DNA from: Globodera rostochiensis
Lineage: Eukaryota > Nematoda > Chromadorea > Rhabditida > Heteroderidae
Direction: 5' to 3'
NCBI GenBank assembly: GCA_018350325.1
Contig: JAEVLN010000007.1
Location: 463,109 to 527,108 of the forward strand
Length of the DNA: 64,000 bases
Positions within the stretch are counted from its first letter, which is position 1, and every line of letters begins with the position of its first letter. The notes beneath the pieces were generated by a model. It had not been told where the DNA came from and ran no database searches. It saw only the letters and a list, made by a program, of their open reading frames with translations. The translations under genes were made by a program, and so were the position numbers. This document shows positions 34,001-45,563 of the stretch, in pieces.

Positions 34001-35264
34001 GGGGGACGGACACCCCACCCCGAAATAAATTTTTTTGAAAATTTTAAAATGGTATCACTTTTTTCGGAAATAAGAATCGATTTTAAAAAGCAAAAAATAC
34101 CCCTAAGAATACCGGGAAATCCGGGGTTTTCCAAATACTACCGACCGGGTCCGGTCCCGGTCCGAGCTCTACTTATGTTCCCAATTTGTTAAATATTTTA
34201 TTTTTAAATTTTTGAATAAAAATGTGAAAAAGATAATGGGACTGTAATGTATCAGAATGGAACGCCGAACACAATTTGATTGAGGGCTATGGACTCCACC
34301 CCAAACACAATTGTAACCGGCCCCAGGCACTGCCCAAAAGACATATAAGCCGAGGGGGAAAGAGCAAAGTGGCTCATTCCTCGGGGACCTTCGAGAGTCG
34401 TGCCTCAGGCACGACTCGGGCGAGGGCGGCGAGTGAGTGGGCCGTTCCTGAGGCTTTACCCATTGTTCCACATTCATTCTTTCTCACCGATTACCATTTC
34501 TTCTCGCCGACATTTGGAAATGAATAAACTTCCGGAGACAAAGGTGGAAGCGGTTGATGGGGAAGAATTTGGGGAAAGGACCATCTGAGACACGGGAGGC
34601 CATCCGGGCATCCCTGACCATTCTCCCGAATATCCCATCACAGGACGACCGGAATAGAACCAGAAAAAACCCATGTTTGGGGGGGGGGGGGGGTGTTTGT
34701 AACGAAAATTTTTAAATGGGTAAACATTAGAGGTCGAATTCTTCATATAAAAAAATCCCGAATCAGGCTAAGGATTTGGAAATTATCAGGATTTAGCAGG
34801 ATCAAAATCCCTCTTTTTCAGGATATCCTGGTCCGGATGCTTCAACAAAAAAACCAAGTTTTCGGACCAGGAGTCCTGGAAAATCCAGGTCTTGGGCTCC
34901 GGTCCTGTCCGGGTTTTAGTGAAAATCCAAAAAAAAAACCTGATATGCACGCCGAGGCCTCGATGTTTACCAGAACAGTCCAAACATATCCAAATGCCAT
35001 ACGAAACGCTGGCCCACTGCGGGTTAGCCGCTTGGCACTCAAAACAAAACTAAAAATTTTAAAATAAAATAACGTAAAAACCCCCAAAATTGCTTTTTTT
35101 TTCATCTAAACGTGACACTTTTTTATTTTTTGTATTTAAGAAGAAGGTGCCACGTCAATTTGAATTCCGTGAAATTTTTCATTTTTTCGACTCATCCAAC
35201 AAACATTGTTTTCATCCACCGGTCTCAGCTCTTTGAAAATTTTTCGAGTTCGTGGACTTGCCAT
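28075..35264 (-). CDS. ArfGAP1 orthologue, ten exons, 438 aa
   Basis: Exons on minus: 35264-35205, 35049-34940, 33818-33647, 33202-33099, 32367-32245, 31633-31501, 30947-30849, 30367-30228, 29011-28848 and 28286-28075. All phases agree and sum to 439 codons. It stimulates GTP hydrolysis on Arf1 at Golgi/COPI membranes in other animals. The N-terminus [20 protein letters not shown] and zinc finger C22-x2-C25-x16-C42-x2-C45, followed by GKHR with the arginine finger R50, match ArfGAP1 closely, as does LTMDKWK and KAGGNA-like [15 protein letters not shown]. Exons 7 and 8 ([39 protein letters not shown]) look like Ser/Gly-rich membrane-curvature (ALPS-type) helices. The C-terminus is Lys-rich and ends [10 protein letters not shown]. 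Introns contain hAT-like and fold-back elements and the inverted-repeat arm. Confidence 0.93.
29395..30175. mobile_element. Large inverted-repeat element, GGTCCCGTTTT core
   Basis: The left half is direct repeats of TTTTGGTCCCG; the right half is CGGGACCAAAA in the opposite sense. An inner unique arm of about 45 bp (CCATAAAAAATGATGTC..TTGTGACGG-type sequence) is repeated inverted at 29513-29556 and 29951-29992. It is in an ArfGAP1 intron. An AT-rich centre without a recognisable gene lies between the arms. Confidence 0.8.
30461..30797. mobile_element. Fold-back element in ArfGAP1 intron
   Basis: AATCCGTCTGGCCAAC at 30461 faces GTTGGCCAGACGGAGTT ending 30797, and the inner arms GTCTGAGGACTGTTTAACAGC and GCTGCTAAACGTTCCTCAGAC continue the match. 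Confidence 0.75.
31000..33397. repeat. Right arm of inverted repeat 2 (within ArfGAP1)
   Basis: Reverse complement of 19525-21620. It holds the functional exons 4-6 of ArfGAP1, the second copy of a hAT-like element (32571-32705, flanked by GTTAAAAC), and a duplicated exon 6 fragment at about 31690-31755 inside the intron. The exon-like block 31000-31083 follows a TTGATGCAG acceptor in phase with exon 6 and would end the protein early after [11 protein letters not shown]..; it may be an alternative terminal exon. Confidence 0.9.
34240..34695. other. GC-rich island with TATA-like and polyA-like signals
   Basis: The base composition is clearly richer in GC than its surroundings. ACATATAAGCC at about 34341 resembles a TATA box, and GAATAAAC at 34521 a polyA signal about 180 bp downstream. 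A hairpin GAGTCGTGCCTCAGGCACGACTC lies at 34393. It ends in a 15-base G run. It could be a solo LTR or another repeat; no tRNA or coding exon was recognised. It sits in intron 2 of ArfGAP1. Confidence 0.35.
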
Positions 35265-35534
35265 TGATCAATCAATGCGTGCAGTAAATATACAAATAAA
35301 ATGTATAGGAATGGTTGAAAAACAATCACAACGGGTAAATGGAAATTGGCAAGTCCTAAAACAACAAAAAAGCTAAATGTGTTGTTTCTTTTTTTTTAAA
35401 TTAGAGGCCGGACAGGATTCAGGGGATATTTGGTAAATCATGAGCCAGGATTTTCTAAAATACGAGATGTTCGGATTATACAGATTTTTCGGTTTTTTTG
35501 TCCGTTTTTTTATTGCGTTTTTAGTTGCCAGTTT

Positions 35535-36001
35535 GGTAATACTGAAGCTGGTGCCACCCATTTTTCAAAAAAATTAATAAAATTTTCAAAGTCGAGAAAA
35601 AGGTGTTTCTAGGGGTATTAAGGGGCGTAGAATCCGAATCTGACCTCTATTTCGCCCGATTTCGAACCCCGGACCCGAATTCGAACAATTTGTCAAAAAT
35701 TCGAATTTTTTCAAAAATCATTTTAGCCTCTAAATCATTCAAAAAGCATAAAATTACGACGAAAAAGCAAGTAATGATCGAATTCATGTTTTTTGAATGA
35801 GTTTTAGGCTAAAATTGATTTTAGAAAAAATTCGAATTTTTGACAAATTGTTCGAATTCGGGTCCGGGCTTCGAAATCGGGCGAAATGGAGGTCAGATTC
35901 GGATTCTACGCCCCTGAATACCCCTAGAAACACCTTTTTCTCGACTTTGAAAATTTTATTAATTTTTTTGAAAAATGGGTGGCACCAGCTTCAGTATTAC
36001 C
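35535..36001. mobile_element. Fold-back element, GTAGAATCCGAATCTGACC family
   Basis: Nearly perfect palindrome of 467 bp, beginning GGTAATACTGAAGCTGGTGC and ending with its complement. Inner arms include AAAAAGGTGTTTCTAGGGG and GGGCGTAGAATCCGAATCTG. The two arms form almost the whole element. Relatives: 36378-36752, 43435-43753, about 51077-51578, and half copies at 8225 and 25930. Confidence 0.95.
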
Positions 36002-36377
36002 TCCAGTTTTTAGAGTTTGGAAGCCTGGGTACCCGAATTTTCTCAGCTCTATCAGAACCGGCCGGACCGGGTCCGGGTCAATTTAGGGGAGGGTAAAAAT
36101 TTAAATATTTCAAGTCGTATTTAGAGATCCATGCCAAACAATTGACGTCGATTTATGTGTGTCTTTCCGTTTTGTCTTCTCTCTCTACACATTTGTGGTT
36201 GGCATTATGTTTTTTGATACAAATTTAAACCGGTTTTGGAGTAACAATAATTTATGGAGGGTTTTTTACGTTCTTAAAAACATACAACATTGCTTCTAAA
36301 TGAAGATTTTAATGCTTTTAATCAAAAATTGTTAATTTAAAATTGTCATCATGCCGATTTGCTACAAACCGGCATTT

Positions 36378-36752
36378 GGTACTTTTCTGTTATGCGACAA
36401 CAATAAAAAAAGTTTTTGTTTTCAAAGTCGATAAAAAGCTCTTTTTAGGGGGTTTCGGGGTCGTAGAATCCAAATCCCGTCCCGGTACCGGTCCCGTCCA
36501 ACCCTAGTTTGGTGGCATAAATTCAACGTTGTTTTTCAAAATCTCCATTAAAAATTGACCGACATTTCGACGATTTTAACTGAAAAAATGCGAAAAAAAA
36601 TTTTTGGAAATTGTTAGAATTCGGGTTTGGGTTCGAATTCGATCAAACTGGAAGTCATATTCGGATTCTACGACCCTAAAACCCCCCTAAAAGTGTGTGT
36701 TTTAACATTTAAAACAAAGATTTTTTGCTGGTGTCACATAACAGAAAAGTAT
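36378..36752. mobile_element. Fold-back element, same family
   Basis: TACTTTTCTGTTATG at 36380 faces CATAACAGAAAAGTA near 36750. The arms carry GTCGTAGAATCCAAATCCCG and its divergent complement ATATTCGGATTCTACGACCC. Confidence 0.8.
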
Positions 36753-36809
36753 CCGGCAATTTTAGTAATTTGTTAATCCTTTAAAATTTCGGAATTGTAC
36801 AACAAGGAC

Positions 36810-36910
36810 ATGAAGCTGTGGAAATTTTGCGATTTGTCCATCTTTTCTTGTTCGTTCATTTTCGCAGCGAATGTTGCGTTCAAGCCGGTATTTGGTGTGA
36901 GAGCATTTTG
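36810..36910 (+). other. Possible isolated signal-peptide exon
   Basis: ATG at 36810 starts MKLWKFCDLSIFSCSFIFAA then NVAFKPVFG, followed by a donor-like GGTGTGAG and, if unspliced, a stop five codons later. It looks like the first exon of a secreted protein, but no downstream exon in phase was found before 40600. Confidence 0.25.
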
Positions 36911-37029
36911 ATTAATGATGGGATTTCTCACGTCAACATAGAGAGAAACATTTTTTTATGTAATTTTTATTCATAGAAAACTTTCACATTATTCACAGTC
37001 ATTTTTTATTCAAGAGATATAATTAATTA

Positions 37030-38700
37030 ATTGACTAATTTGTCGATGAATGCTTTTTTGATTTGTTTCTTCTAATGGGTTTAAATAGGCGGCGGACGGA
37101 CAAATCAGAACTTGAATAAAACGCAATTACTAATTGGATGGTAATTAATGTCAATTTTAAAATGCTTTGCTCGGATTTGGTTGCTGTTCTAGAAAACTGA
37201 ATCAGTCTGGGTCCACATTGAATCATGACCAGTGCCAAACAATCTCAGCTGGAATTTCAGTTCTGTCAGTCCCGAAATATTTTAAAAATAAAGTATTTAA
37301 AAAACAAATTTTTTTTTAATTCACTTGAAAATTTTTCCGTTTTCGTTAAAAATTTTTTTTTCTATTTTTCCAAATCCGCCCATCCCTGATTCCCACCAAC
37401 TAAATTTAAACCTTGAGTAGCTATTCTTCGTCCTAATCACCTTCATTTATTGCATATTTAATTTTTAAAAATAAATCTGTAAAAATCCCTGTTTGGTTGC
37501 CCCCCCCCCCCCACTGGGGACAGCAGATGCAATCGGAGCCGAAGAAGCATCTGCCAAACCACAACAACCGCCGCCCGCATTCCATCTTTGCAAAAAATTG
37601 CTTTGCATTCATTTACACACATTTGGTGCTGGTGGTGGTGATCAGCAGCGGCAACCGAATTCCCCCCCCCCGCACTCCTCCATCTCGTTTTATGTCTTTT
37701 GCGTCCAAAGCTTGTCCGAGTCGGTCCCCGTCCCCCCCCCCGTCCGTCCGTCCGTCCATTCCATGCGGCGGCGATAAGTGTGTGAAGGAGTCCAAAAAAT
37801 GGACGGGGCACATTCAGCAGCAGAAGAAACCCGTCCCCCCCCCCCGTCCGTCCAGAGCTATTCATAACCGCATTTTTTTGTCCAACAAAAAGTGGGTTGA
37901 CGAAATCGATTTTGAATTAGGTAGTTTAGTCAGTTCGGATATATTATTGGTGCGAAGACAAAAATGTGCACACACACACACAAAGAATCGTCCAAAAATG
38001 CTTTAATTTTCTTTATTTATTATTTAGTGGCAGCTGGTTTTCATCCTGAAAAAATGTTGAATTTTTCATCCTTTTTTTACTTGTTCAAAAATTGGAATTC
38101 AAAAACTTTTTCGTTTTGGATTAAAATTAGAAATCATCCGTGTCCTTCCGGGGGCGGACTGCCGGAGATTAGCCGCAAAAAAATTCGGGAAGGAACCTTA
38201 ATCGAAATTCACTAATTACCCTCATAATAGAACACTTAATGAAGCAAAAATTATTTACTAAACTCATAATTTATTATTTTGAAACTTTCAAAATTTTTAT
38301 GGTAATAATATTTTTGCATCTTTTCCAATCTTTGAAAAGTCTTTTTTTATAATTTTTTTCCCATCAGTCAACAGAATTAGCACACCAAGGAAGAATTTTT
38401 GCGGGCGAGTTCCATACCGAATTAGCATTAAACAAATTTTTTTTTTCACAATTATTTAATCCATCTAATTTTTTTTTGGGTTTTGTTTTGCGCACCAAAT
38501 GATTAATTTGCGTGCGGCGGGCGCCACGGAACATCCCAATCCGTCACATTGGCGTGTGCGTTATGTGTGCACATCGCCGCCATTCTTCTAATTCATTTAA
38601 ACATTCCAATCAATCATCAGCCGCCGTCGCCCAATAAATCATTTATAAATAGAATAGAAATGCTTCCATTCTTTGGGCAAAAATGTTGACCGTATTTAAA
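37030..38700. other. Unexplained stretch with C-tracts and CCGTCC repeats
   Basis: 37480-37870 is GC-rich for this window, with C runs (37500-37512) and CCGTCCGTCC repeats, and has open frames in several phases (Pro/Ser or Gly-rich) that look compositional. 38370-38640 contains an acceptor-like CCATCAG followed by an open frame with STELAHQGRIFAGEFHTELA and, further on, GC-rich CGTGCGGCGGGCGCCACGG. Neither was assigned. Confidence 0.3.
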
Positions 38701-38742
38701 TTTTGTTTTTTTTCTGTTGTAAAAAATGAATAATGTATATAT

Positions 38743-38897
38743 CAGGGATGTCGATATCGTCTCCTCAAAATACGATACACGATTTTACGATATTTACGAT
38801 ACATCAAAATATTATACGAATTTTTTTACAATACACGATATGGCCAAAATTACGATATTTACGATTACGATACGATACGATACGATACACATCCCTG
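38743..38897. mobile_element. hAT-like MITE, GATACGATA core
   Basis: The termini are CAGGGATGTCGATA and (GATAC)ACATCCCTG, with a perfect 8-bp target duplication GTATATAT at 38735-38742 and 38898-38905. The core is TACGAT/ATCGTA. Confidence 0.95.
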
Positions 38898-39147
38898 GTA
38901 TATATGTATTCAAAATTGATGATTTCTTTACGTGATGATTTGAGACCGGATTTATATGCATCTGCATATTTTTCTAAAATAAATGTGAAAAGCTATAAAT
39001 CTATTTAATTAAGCAAGAAAAAATGAAGTATTAAGAATTAGCGCACTAAAAATGCCATTTTCGGTGCATATTTCGCCATTTTTGGCATATTTTGCCCATT
39101 TGATGTATATAATGCGAATATTTTGACCATTTTTGGTGCATACCGAT

Positions 39148-40172
39148 TAGTGCTCGGCACGATACGATATTTCGATAAAAATATCGCGATATATCGCGAT
39201 ATTTATATCGAAATATCGTTCGATATATCGTATCGGAAAAATGTTAGGAATTCGATATTTTTCGATATCGATATTTTATCGAAATATCGTTCGATATATC
39301 GTATCGAAAAGTTAAAATATCGCGATATTTTATCGCGTTTGTTCACTCAAAAAATGTATCACAATTTAAATGGATTATATTGATTTACAGTTTGAATTTT
39401 GTTTGAGACATACTTTTGACAAACAATTTCAGTTCTTTTTTAGTGGGGTTAACCGATTATATCCACAGCTTAGTGTTATGTCTTTTCGGTGAGTTTAACT
39501 TTTCGTCTGGGTTCTAACCCTCTTGACTGGAAGCAATTATTTTTCTTTCGTCTCCTGTCACCTACACTTCCCTGATTAATAAAATTTTTTAAATAAATTT
39601 TTTAATAATTTCAATTAAAATACGCGCAAAAGACAAATTTTTTTAAAAATTCATCGCATCTTTTTTTTTCGTCAAATTTTAACAAAGGTTGCCAATTTTT
39701 GTAAAAATTCCCACGCCGGCGCCTATCGGCACCGCCGGACATCCTCCACTCTCATGTAAACCATTTTGTTTTGAAAATTTTTCCGATCCCAAAATGCTTA
39801 ATTTTGCAAAAAATGTTGGTGAAATTTCATTTACAAAAAGCCCAAAATTTTCCGACGCACCTGTCGGAATCGTCGGGCTCTCACGATTTTCTTTAAAAGG
39901 ATGGATTCTCATAGTGGAGTTGAAGAGTTAAAAATTTGAACTTTTTATTGTTGCGTTTTTTTGACTTTTTTTGCATATTAGTCAAAAAAAAATTTGCGAA
40001 AAATATCGCGATATATCGGTTTTTTTTTCGATATTTTTCGATACCGATATTTTATCGAAATATCGTTCGATATATCGTATCGGAAAAATGTTAGGAATTC
40101 GATATTTTTCGATACCGATATTTTATCGAAATATCGTTCGATATATCGTATCGATGCCATTGCCGAGCACTA
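39148..40172. mobile_element. hAT-like element, 1025 bp, ATATCG core at both ends
   Basis: The termini are TAGTGCTCGGCA and TGCCGAGCACTA, with a perfect 8-bp target duplication ATACCGAT at 39140-39147 and 40173-40180. About 200 bp at each end are made of CGATATTT/AAATATCG words. The unique middle (39340-39960) has no intact gene; a stretch CGCCTATCGGCACCGCCGG also occurs in the elements at 46042 and 62079. It seems to have landed inside an older element, because TGAGACCGGAT (38940) and ATCCGGTCTCTA (40179) flank it in inverted order. Confidence 0.93.
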
Positions 40173-40600
40173 ATACCGATCCGGTCTCTAGTTATAATCA
40201 ATTACCGGGTTCGAACGGAATTTGTGCATTTTATTTCATTTTTTCACCTAAAAAATCTTACATTATTAATAGCATTTTTAAATTCGCATTGTTGTTGAAA
40301 ATAAAAAACTTTTTAATCAATGTTATTGGAAATTTTGAAAATCAGAAAATAACCGGAATCCCTCGGGCAATTTTGGAATTTTTTCCAATTTCCACAGGAA
40401 ATTCTGGAAAATTCCTTGGGGAATTTTGTAATTTCCCGTCTGCCTAAACTTACCCGTTTTTTTATCTTGTGCCAGAAAAAAAACAATTTATTCAATTTTT
40501 AAATAAATTCCCAACAAAATGACTTTGACCCAAATAAATTTGCTTATGCCAAATTCTAATTATTACAGAAATTAAAATGAATTTTTTTTAGTTAGAAAAA

Positions 40601-43303
40601 ATGAAATTGTTCACACGCACAAATTGTTACCAAATGAAAATGTTGCAGACAGTACTGCTCCAGCTTCTAATTACTAGATTTAATTTTGTGACAGGAACAA
40701 GTAAGCTTTTATAGCAGCAATTAAGTTAAAAATATTTTGTTTTTTGAAAACATAATCTAATATTATATGGACATCTATCCTTATATTTTATTAATTATTA
40801 ATTAACAAATTTTCATATTTTAGAGTGTGTTGTAAGTCGATGGAAAGGTTGGAGGTGAGAATTTTAGTTTTATTTAAACATAAAATTTCTATTTCATAAC
40901 AAAAAATTGTAATCATTTTAATCGCTAAAAATCTTTTAAAAAAACAAAATTTTCGCTTATACATTAAAAAATGGGTGGTCTAAAGGCATATCAGACTATT
41001 TTTATCTGTAAAATTTGTATAGGTACCCAAAAAAAAAAGAGAAATTTGGATCAATTAAAGAAAAATTCTAATTTAACAACGCAAAAATCGTCGAAATTCG
41101 GCAATCCCGCGGAATAAAGTTGTCTCAATAACAAAAAATGTTTTTTTCCGCTTTTTGTTTAATTTTAATTATGCTATTAACTTTAATACTTTGTTTCTTT
41201 GGAGACTAAATTTTGCAATATGGCCCAGATTGACCCAAACCAATCTTTCAAATATTTTTTATTTGTCCCCCTCCCCGGATTCGTCCCTGCCTTCGGGGGA
41301 GATCGATTTCCCGGGTGTCGGTAGTATGACAACTAACTGGCAGGCATTTTGGATTTTATTTTCTTCAAAATTTGCTTTAAATTAGGTACCCCTAATTCAG
41401 AGACGGATGCATAAATAAATAATCACATTCAAATGTCGTAACATTCGACAATTTTTTAGTCAATTTTTTTAGTGATTGTGAGGGCAGCTGCGAGTTTGCG
41501 CAACGCTTTCGCAACCGCGACGTTGTGCGTCCACCATTTCCGGCAAAGGACGGACGAACGGGCGAGTTTGTGCTCAGCAACTGCCCGCATTTGTATGAGG
41601 TGGAGCGCTGCATGCCAAAAACGTGCGGTGACGAAAGTCCATTTGCCAAGGTAGGGGAACAATTTTGGGGCGTTTTTTCTTTCAAAATTGGCAATTTAGG
41701 TAATTATATATTTATATCAATTACATTTTTATATAATTTTTTGAGAATTTAAATATTGTTAAATAATGGGTTTTCATTTATATATATATATAATTGTTAT
41801 TAGGTTTTAGTTTTGGATTTTATGCTTCGATTAATTAGCTCTAAACTATTTTTTGACACTTTATGGCTAAAATTGTTTAACAAAAATGCATTTTCTTGGA
41901 TTTAAACCCTATTTAATTGTTAAAAACGCATATTTTGGCTATTTTTGGAGCATATAAAGCCGTTCCTTATTTATCGCATTTGTGTTTAAAAAAAAATTTG
42001 CGTGTTATTTTATAATTAATTAATTTATGCTTGACTCATTCAGTCTTTGATCGGTTCAAATTTTTAATTTTTTCGATGATTTATTGTAATAAAAAAATCT
42101 CAAGGGTCCTCCGATCACGCACATAAAAAGGGCACAAAGTCGATTCTCGGCTTCAAGTCAAGAAGAAGACGAAGAAGCAAATGAAGAACGAACTCAACGA
42201 ATTGGCACTTCCAAACAATTAAATGTAACAAAACAAGACCAGCAGCAGATGAAGCGCAAAAAGTTGGCCGGCATTGGCATTCATGCCGGACGCGCAAATC
42301 GATTGGAATGTGAGAATCATCTCATTTCTATGCCATAATCACAAAAATTAAATAAATAAATAAATGGTGATTATGGCATAAAAATGTGCCTGTTTTAACG
42401 TAATTTTTGCAAAAAAATTTATGAATTTTAAGCATTAAAATATATCTCAACTAACAAATTGCGATTTAATAGTCTTTCATTTTTATGATTTGTAATTGTT
42501 TCTAAATAGTTTTTTAATATTTTCAATTTTTAAATATTTTTTCACATTTTAATCTTCGAAGTTACACTTTTTTTTGTAATTTATAGATAGAAAAAAAAAT
42601 CATTTATTTACCTAATTAATGTTTATTATTATTTTTAAAAAGGTGATTATCAGAATTCAAACTGTTGCAAGATCGTCCGATCGACATGTCCACATGGAGC
42701 AAAGCCAACAAGTTCGCTGATACGGTGGTATAGAAAAGTAAAAAAACGAATTTTAGCAAATAACTCAAAAAATATAACTTAACATGAATAGATAAATTTT
42801 TAAAAACAAAATTTGACGTAAAATTATAGAATTTTATCTTAGCATTTTAGTGTAACTGGATTATTAAATTTAAACAATTAGGCTTTCCTATATTTTACAG
42901 AAAAATCTTTAATTGGTTTAAAATTAAAAATACATGAAAATTTATTTCATTCCTTTAATTGTCTTTTAAATGTTCAAAATGTTATAAGGGCTTTCGACAG
43001 TGCCTAGACGGCAAAATCAAAAATTAAATGTTTGTTTTTGAATTTTTCATCTCGGCTTTATTGACCGGAACTACGAAAATCGCGGAATTTAACTTTTTAA
43101 AACAATCCTGGCCTCGAATTTGTGTCCGGAATTGTCGATCACTAACCGATCGCTTTCAGAAAGATGATCAATTTTGTCGTCCCTACCGGTATGCGGTCTG
43201 CATTGATGTGAACGAAGACGCGTTTGCTTCGGAAAATGAATGTTTGGATGCGTGCTTCAGCGATGTGGAGAAGGCAGTGTTGCCAGCATTTCGAATTATT
43301 TGA
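40601..43303 (+). CDS. Secreted Cys-rich protein, TSP1-like and Kunitz-like
   Basis: Exons 40601-40700, 40824-40854, 41473-41650, 42105-42309 and 42643-42737 are in phase; a last exon, 43160-43303, is in frame and ends ATT TGA. An exon at about 42989 (GFRQCLDG) may join them, but its donor was not resolved. Residues 1-32 include a hydrophobic signal or anchor (TVLLQLLITRF). Exons 2-3 give WKGWSDCEGSC then QRFRNRDVV, the W-x2-W-x2-C and R-x-R pattern of thrombospondin type 1 repeats, with four further Cys. Exon 4 is acidic then basic. The last exon has CRPYRYAVC followed by C-x13-C-x3-C spacing, like the second half of a Kunitz domain. Such combinations occur in extracellular-matrix proteins of the papilin type. 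The exact orthologue was not recognised. Confidence 0.6.
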
Positions 43304-43434
43304 AATTTAATTTTATCTTGTCTCACATTTTGCGATTTTTCATTTAACATATACAAATGCCAAATATTTTTTAAAGCAAAAATGCCAAAATCTGTGCTTA
43401 AAATGGCTACTAACTGATCAAATCTAGTCAATTT

Positions 43435-43753
43435 GGTAATTGTTAAGTTTGTTGCCCCCCATTTTTTTTCAAAGTCGGTAAAAAGGTGTTTTCTAGGGAA
43501 ATTCCGGGGCGTAGAATCCGAATCTGACCTCTATTTCGACCTATTCGAACCCCGGAATGATTTTGAGGCCAAAATTAAATTTTTGGGAAATTTTGAGTTT
43601 TTGAAAAATTTTTCGAATTCGGGTTCAAGGTTCGAAATGGGTCGAAAAGGAAGTCAGATTTGAATTCTACGCCCCGGAATACCCCTAGAAAACACCTTTT
43701 TACCAGACTTTTAATTTTTTTTTAAATGGGGGGCAACAAACTTAACTATTACC
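43435..43753. mobile_element. Fold-back element, GTAGAATCCGAATCTGACC family
   Basis: GGTAATTGTTAAGTTTGTTG at the left and CAACAAACTTAACTATTACC at the right. The inner arms share CTAGGG, GGGGCGTAGAATCCGAATC and CACCTTTTTACC with the element at 35535-36001. Confidence 0.92.
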
Positions 43754-44543
43754 GTCAATTTATGCCTTCATAATAATGTATTATTCACAAAAAACAAAGG
43801 CCCTACGGTCAAAAGGTCCCCGTTTAAAAATTAAAAGAAGACCATTTTATCTTTTAAGCGAATTAGTGGGCTATTTTCGGCATATTTTGGCTTTCTTGAA
43901 AATACATTAAATATTTTTGCTAATTTTAATAATTTTTTTGGTTAATAAATTAGGAAAAAAACGGTATTTTTGTGGCCCATAAAAACCGTCCAAAAGAAAT
44001 CAATTCTCGCATATATTTATAACAGAAATTGTGCACACTTTATCAGAGGCGCCGGGCGAGAGCGAACCGGTGACGATAACAAATTGTCGAGAACGACCGA
44101 TGAACAAACTGTGTGATTGATTCATTTTTAATCGAAAACATTAATAAACAACACCGCATGTGATTGATTAATGCACAAATTAAAAAAAAAAGAGAAGAAT
44201 ATTCCCATGTCCCAAAAGATCTTTTTAAATTTTATTTTTTCATAATTCCCTCCCCCCTCCCCCGTGCACTATTTTTTGTCATTACGTTTATTTTAAAACA
44301 ATTATATTGAAATTATTTTAAGCAAAAAGTTTTTTTTTGAAAAAGCAGTTCTCGTGTTTTCCAAAAATTGGACTAAAATTTGTGTCCCAAAATTTGGTGG
44401 GTAAATTCTAAAACCAAAATTGACCAAATACCAAAATCGCCAAAAATTTGGGCCCCAAATTGTAACAATCTAGGCCCTAGGCTTCCTAAATTTATAAATT
44501 GGTAAATAAATTTGAACTTTCAAAAGCTTTTGCGATTGAAAAA
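43754..44543. other. Intergenic, AT-rich
   Basis: No gene was recognised. A GC-richer patch GAGGCGCCGGGCGAGAGCGAACCGGTGACG lies at about 44045-44090 and was not identified. Around 44390-44480 are AAAATTTGGTGGG/CCAAATTG words that may be a decayed inverted-repeat element ending CTAGGCCCTAG. Confidence 0.35.
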
Positions 44544-45563
44544 ATGGTCGCCAACCAACCAGACAACTTCAGCAACATCCCAAAAGAGCAATTTATTTCT
44601 GTGTAAATATTTTTTGTAAAATTTTTGAAAATTCAAAAAATAATAAAATTTTAGACGCCGTAATTCGATGCACAAATTGGTAGTTATTGAGGAGAAAGAT
44701 GCTGAAACGCAGAAAAAGGCAGAGAGCTATGCCAAAAAAAAACAATTTTTTGTTTTTTAAAAATTTAATTTTTAATGTCCGATTTTTAGAACTGTTGTTC
44801 GACCTCCTCTTCATCACTTCCTGCTTCGTCCAAAAAATGTACAGTTCTGCTTGTCGAAAAGTCACAAATGCTTCATCAGTCAATGACTTCAACCATATGT
44901 ATGTAAAAATATTAAATTTAATTTAAAAAAATAAAAAAAAAGATTTTTTGAGAGGGTGTGCCGATAATCGAAAAGTACCGCAAAGTGCAATAGACAACAA
45001 ATTTCACTGTATCTAAAAAATCACTAGGTATTTCTAATCATACCTTCATAGTGGCTTCCCAACAACAATTTTTTTCATATTTGTGCATGAGCGATTTGGT
45101 CCTGATTAGAGCCCGGTCAAACGAAATCTCGTCTCGAGGATCTCGAAAAATCTCTACGAGATTTTTCGAGAATCTCGACCTCGTTTCCTCGCTCGACGAA
45201 AAATGGGCTTCCCAAGATTTTTCGAGACCGAGATTTTTTCGAGAATCTCGACTCGAGATCTCGCTCAAAGCTCAAGTCTGGGCTCTAGTCCTGATAGAAA
45301 AAATCGAAGACTTTTGTCTGTATTCTTTAGGTTTTCCATTTTAAATTTATACACCGTAGTTCAAGTATTTAAAATTTATTTAAAAATAAATTTTAGGCCA
45401 AAATCAACAAAAATGTCCGGCATCGGCGACACCTCTTCCCTCATGTTTGGCAGAAAGTGCTGTGGTCAAGGAGAAGCCGAGCTTACGAACCCGGTTCATT
45501 GTCTGCGTTGTATGCGGTGCCATCATTGTGTTCTGCTGGATCAAACTGTTCATATGGAAGTGA
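44544..45563 (+). CDS. Candidate small protein with C-terminal membrane anchor
   Basis: Proposed exons: 44544-44602 (MVANQPDNFSNIPKEQFIS), from 44655 (RRNSMHKLVVIEEKDAETQK), from about 44791, and 45397-45563. The first junction and the last exon are in phase, but the middle donors are ambiguous. The last exon ends KEKPSLRTRF then VCVVCGAIIVFCWIKLFIWK and a stop, a typical tail anchor. Another frame of the same exon (MSGIGDTSSLMFGRKCC..) is Cys-rich, and the choice is not certain. An intron carries the hAT-like element at 45107-45287. No family was recognised. Confidence 0.35.
45107..45287. mobile_element. hAT-like MITE, TCTCGA core
   Basis: The termini are TAGAGCCCGG and (CTG)GGCTCTA, with a perfect 8-bp target duplication GTCCTGAT at 45099-45106 and 45288-45295. 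The core is CTCGAGATCTCG words, similar to 20210-20374. Confidence 0.95.

Noticed and set aside
37035..37238. 67-codon minus-strand frame
   Set aside because: No start context, splice signals, signal peptide or recognised motif; probably chance.
37458..38006. Proline-, serine- and glycine-rich frames up to 169 codons
   Set aside because: Several overlapping frames on both strands are open because of C runs and CCGTCC repeats; no splice-supported exon or motif.
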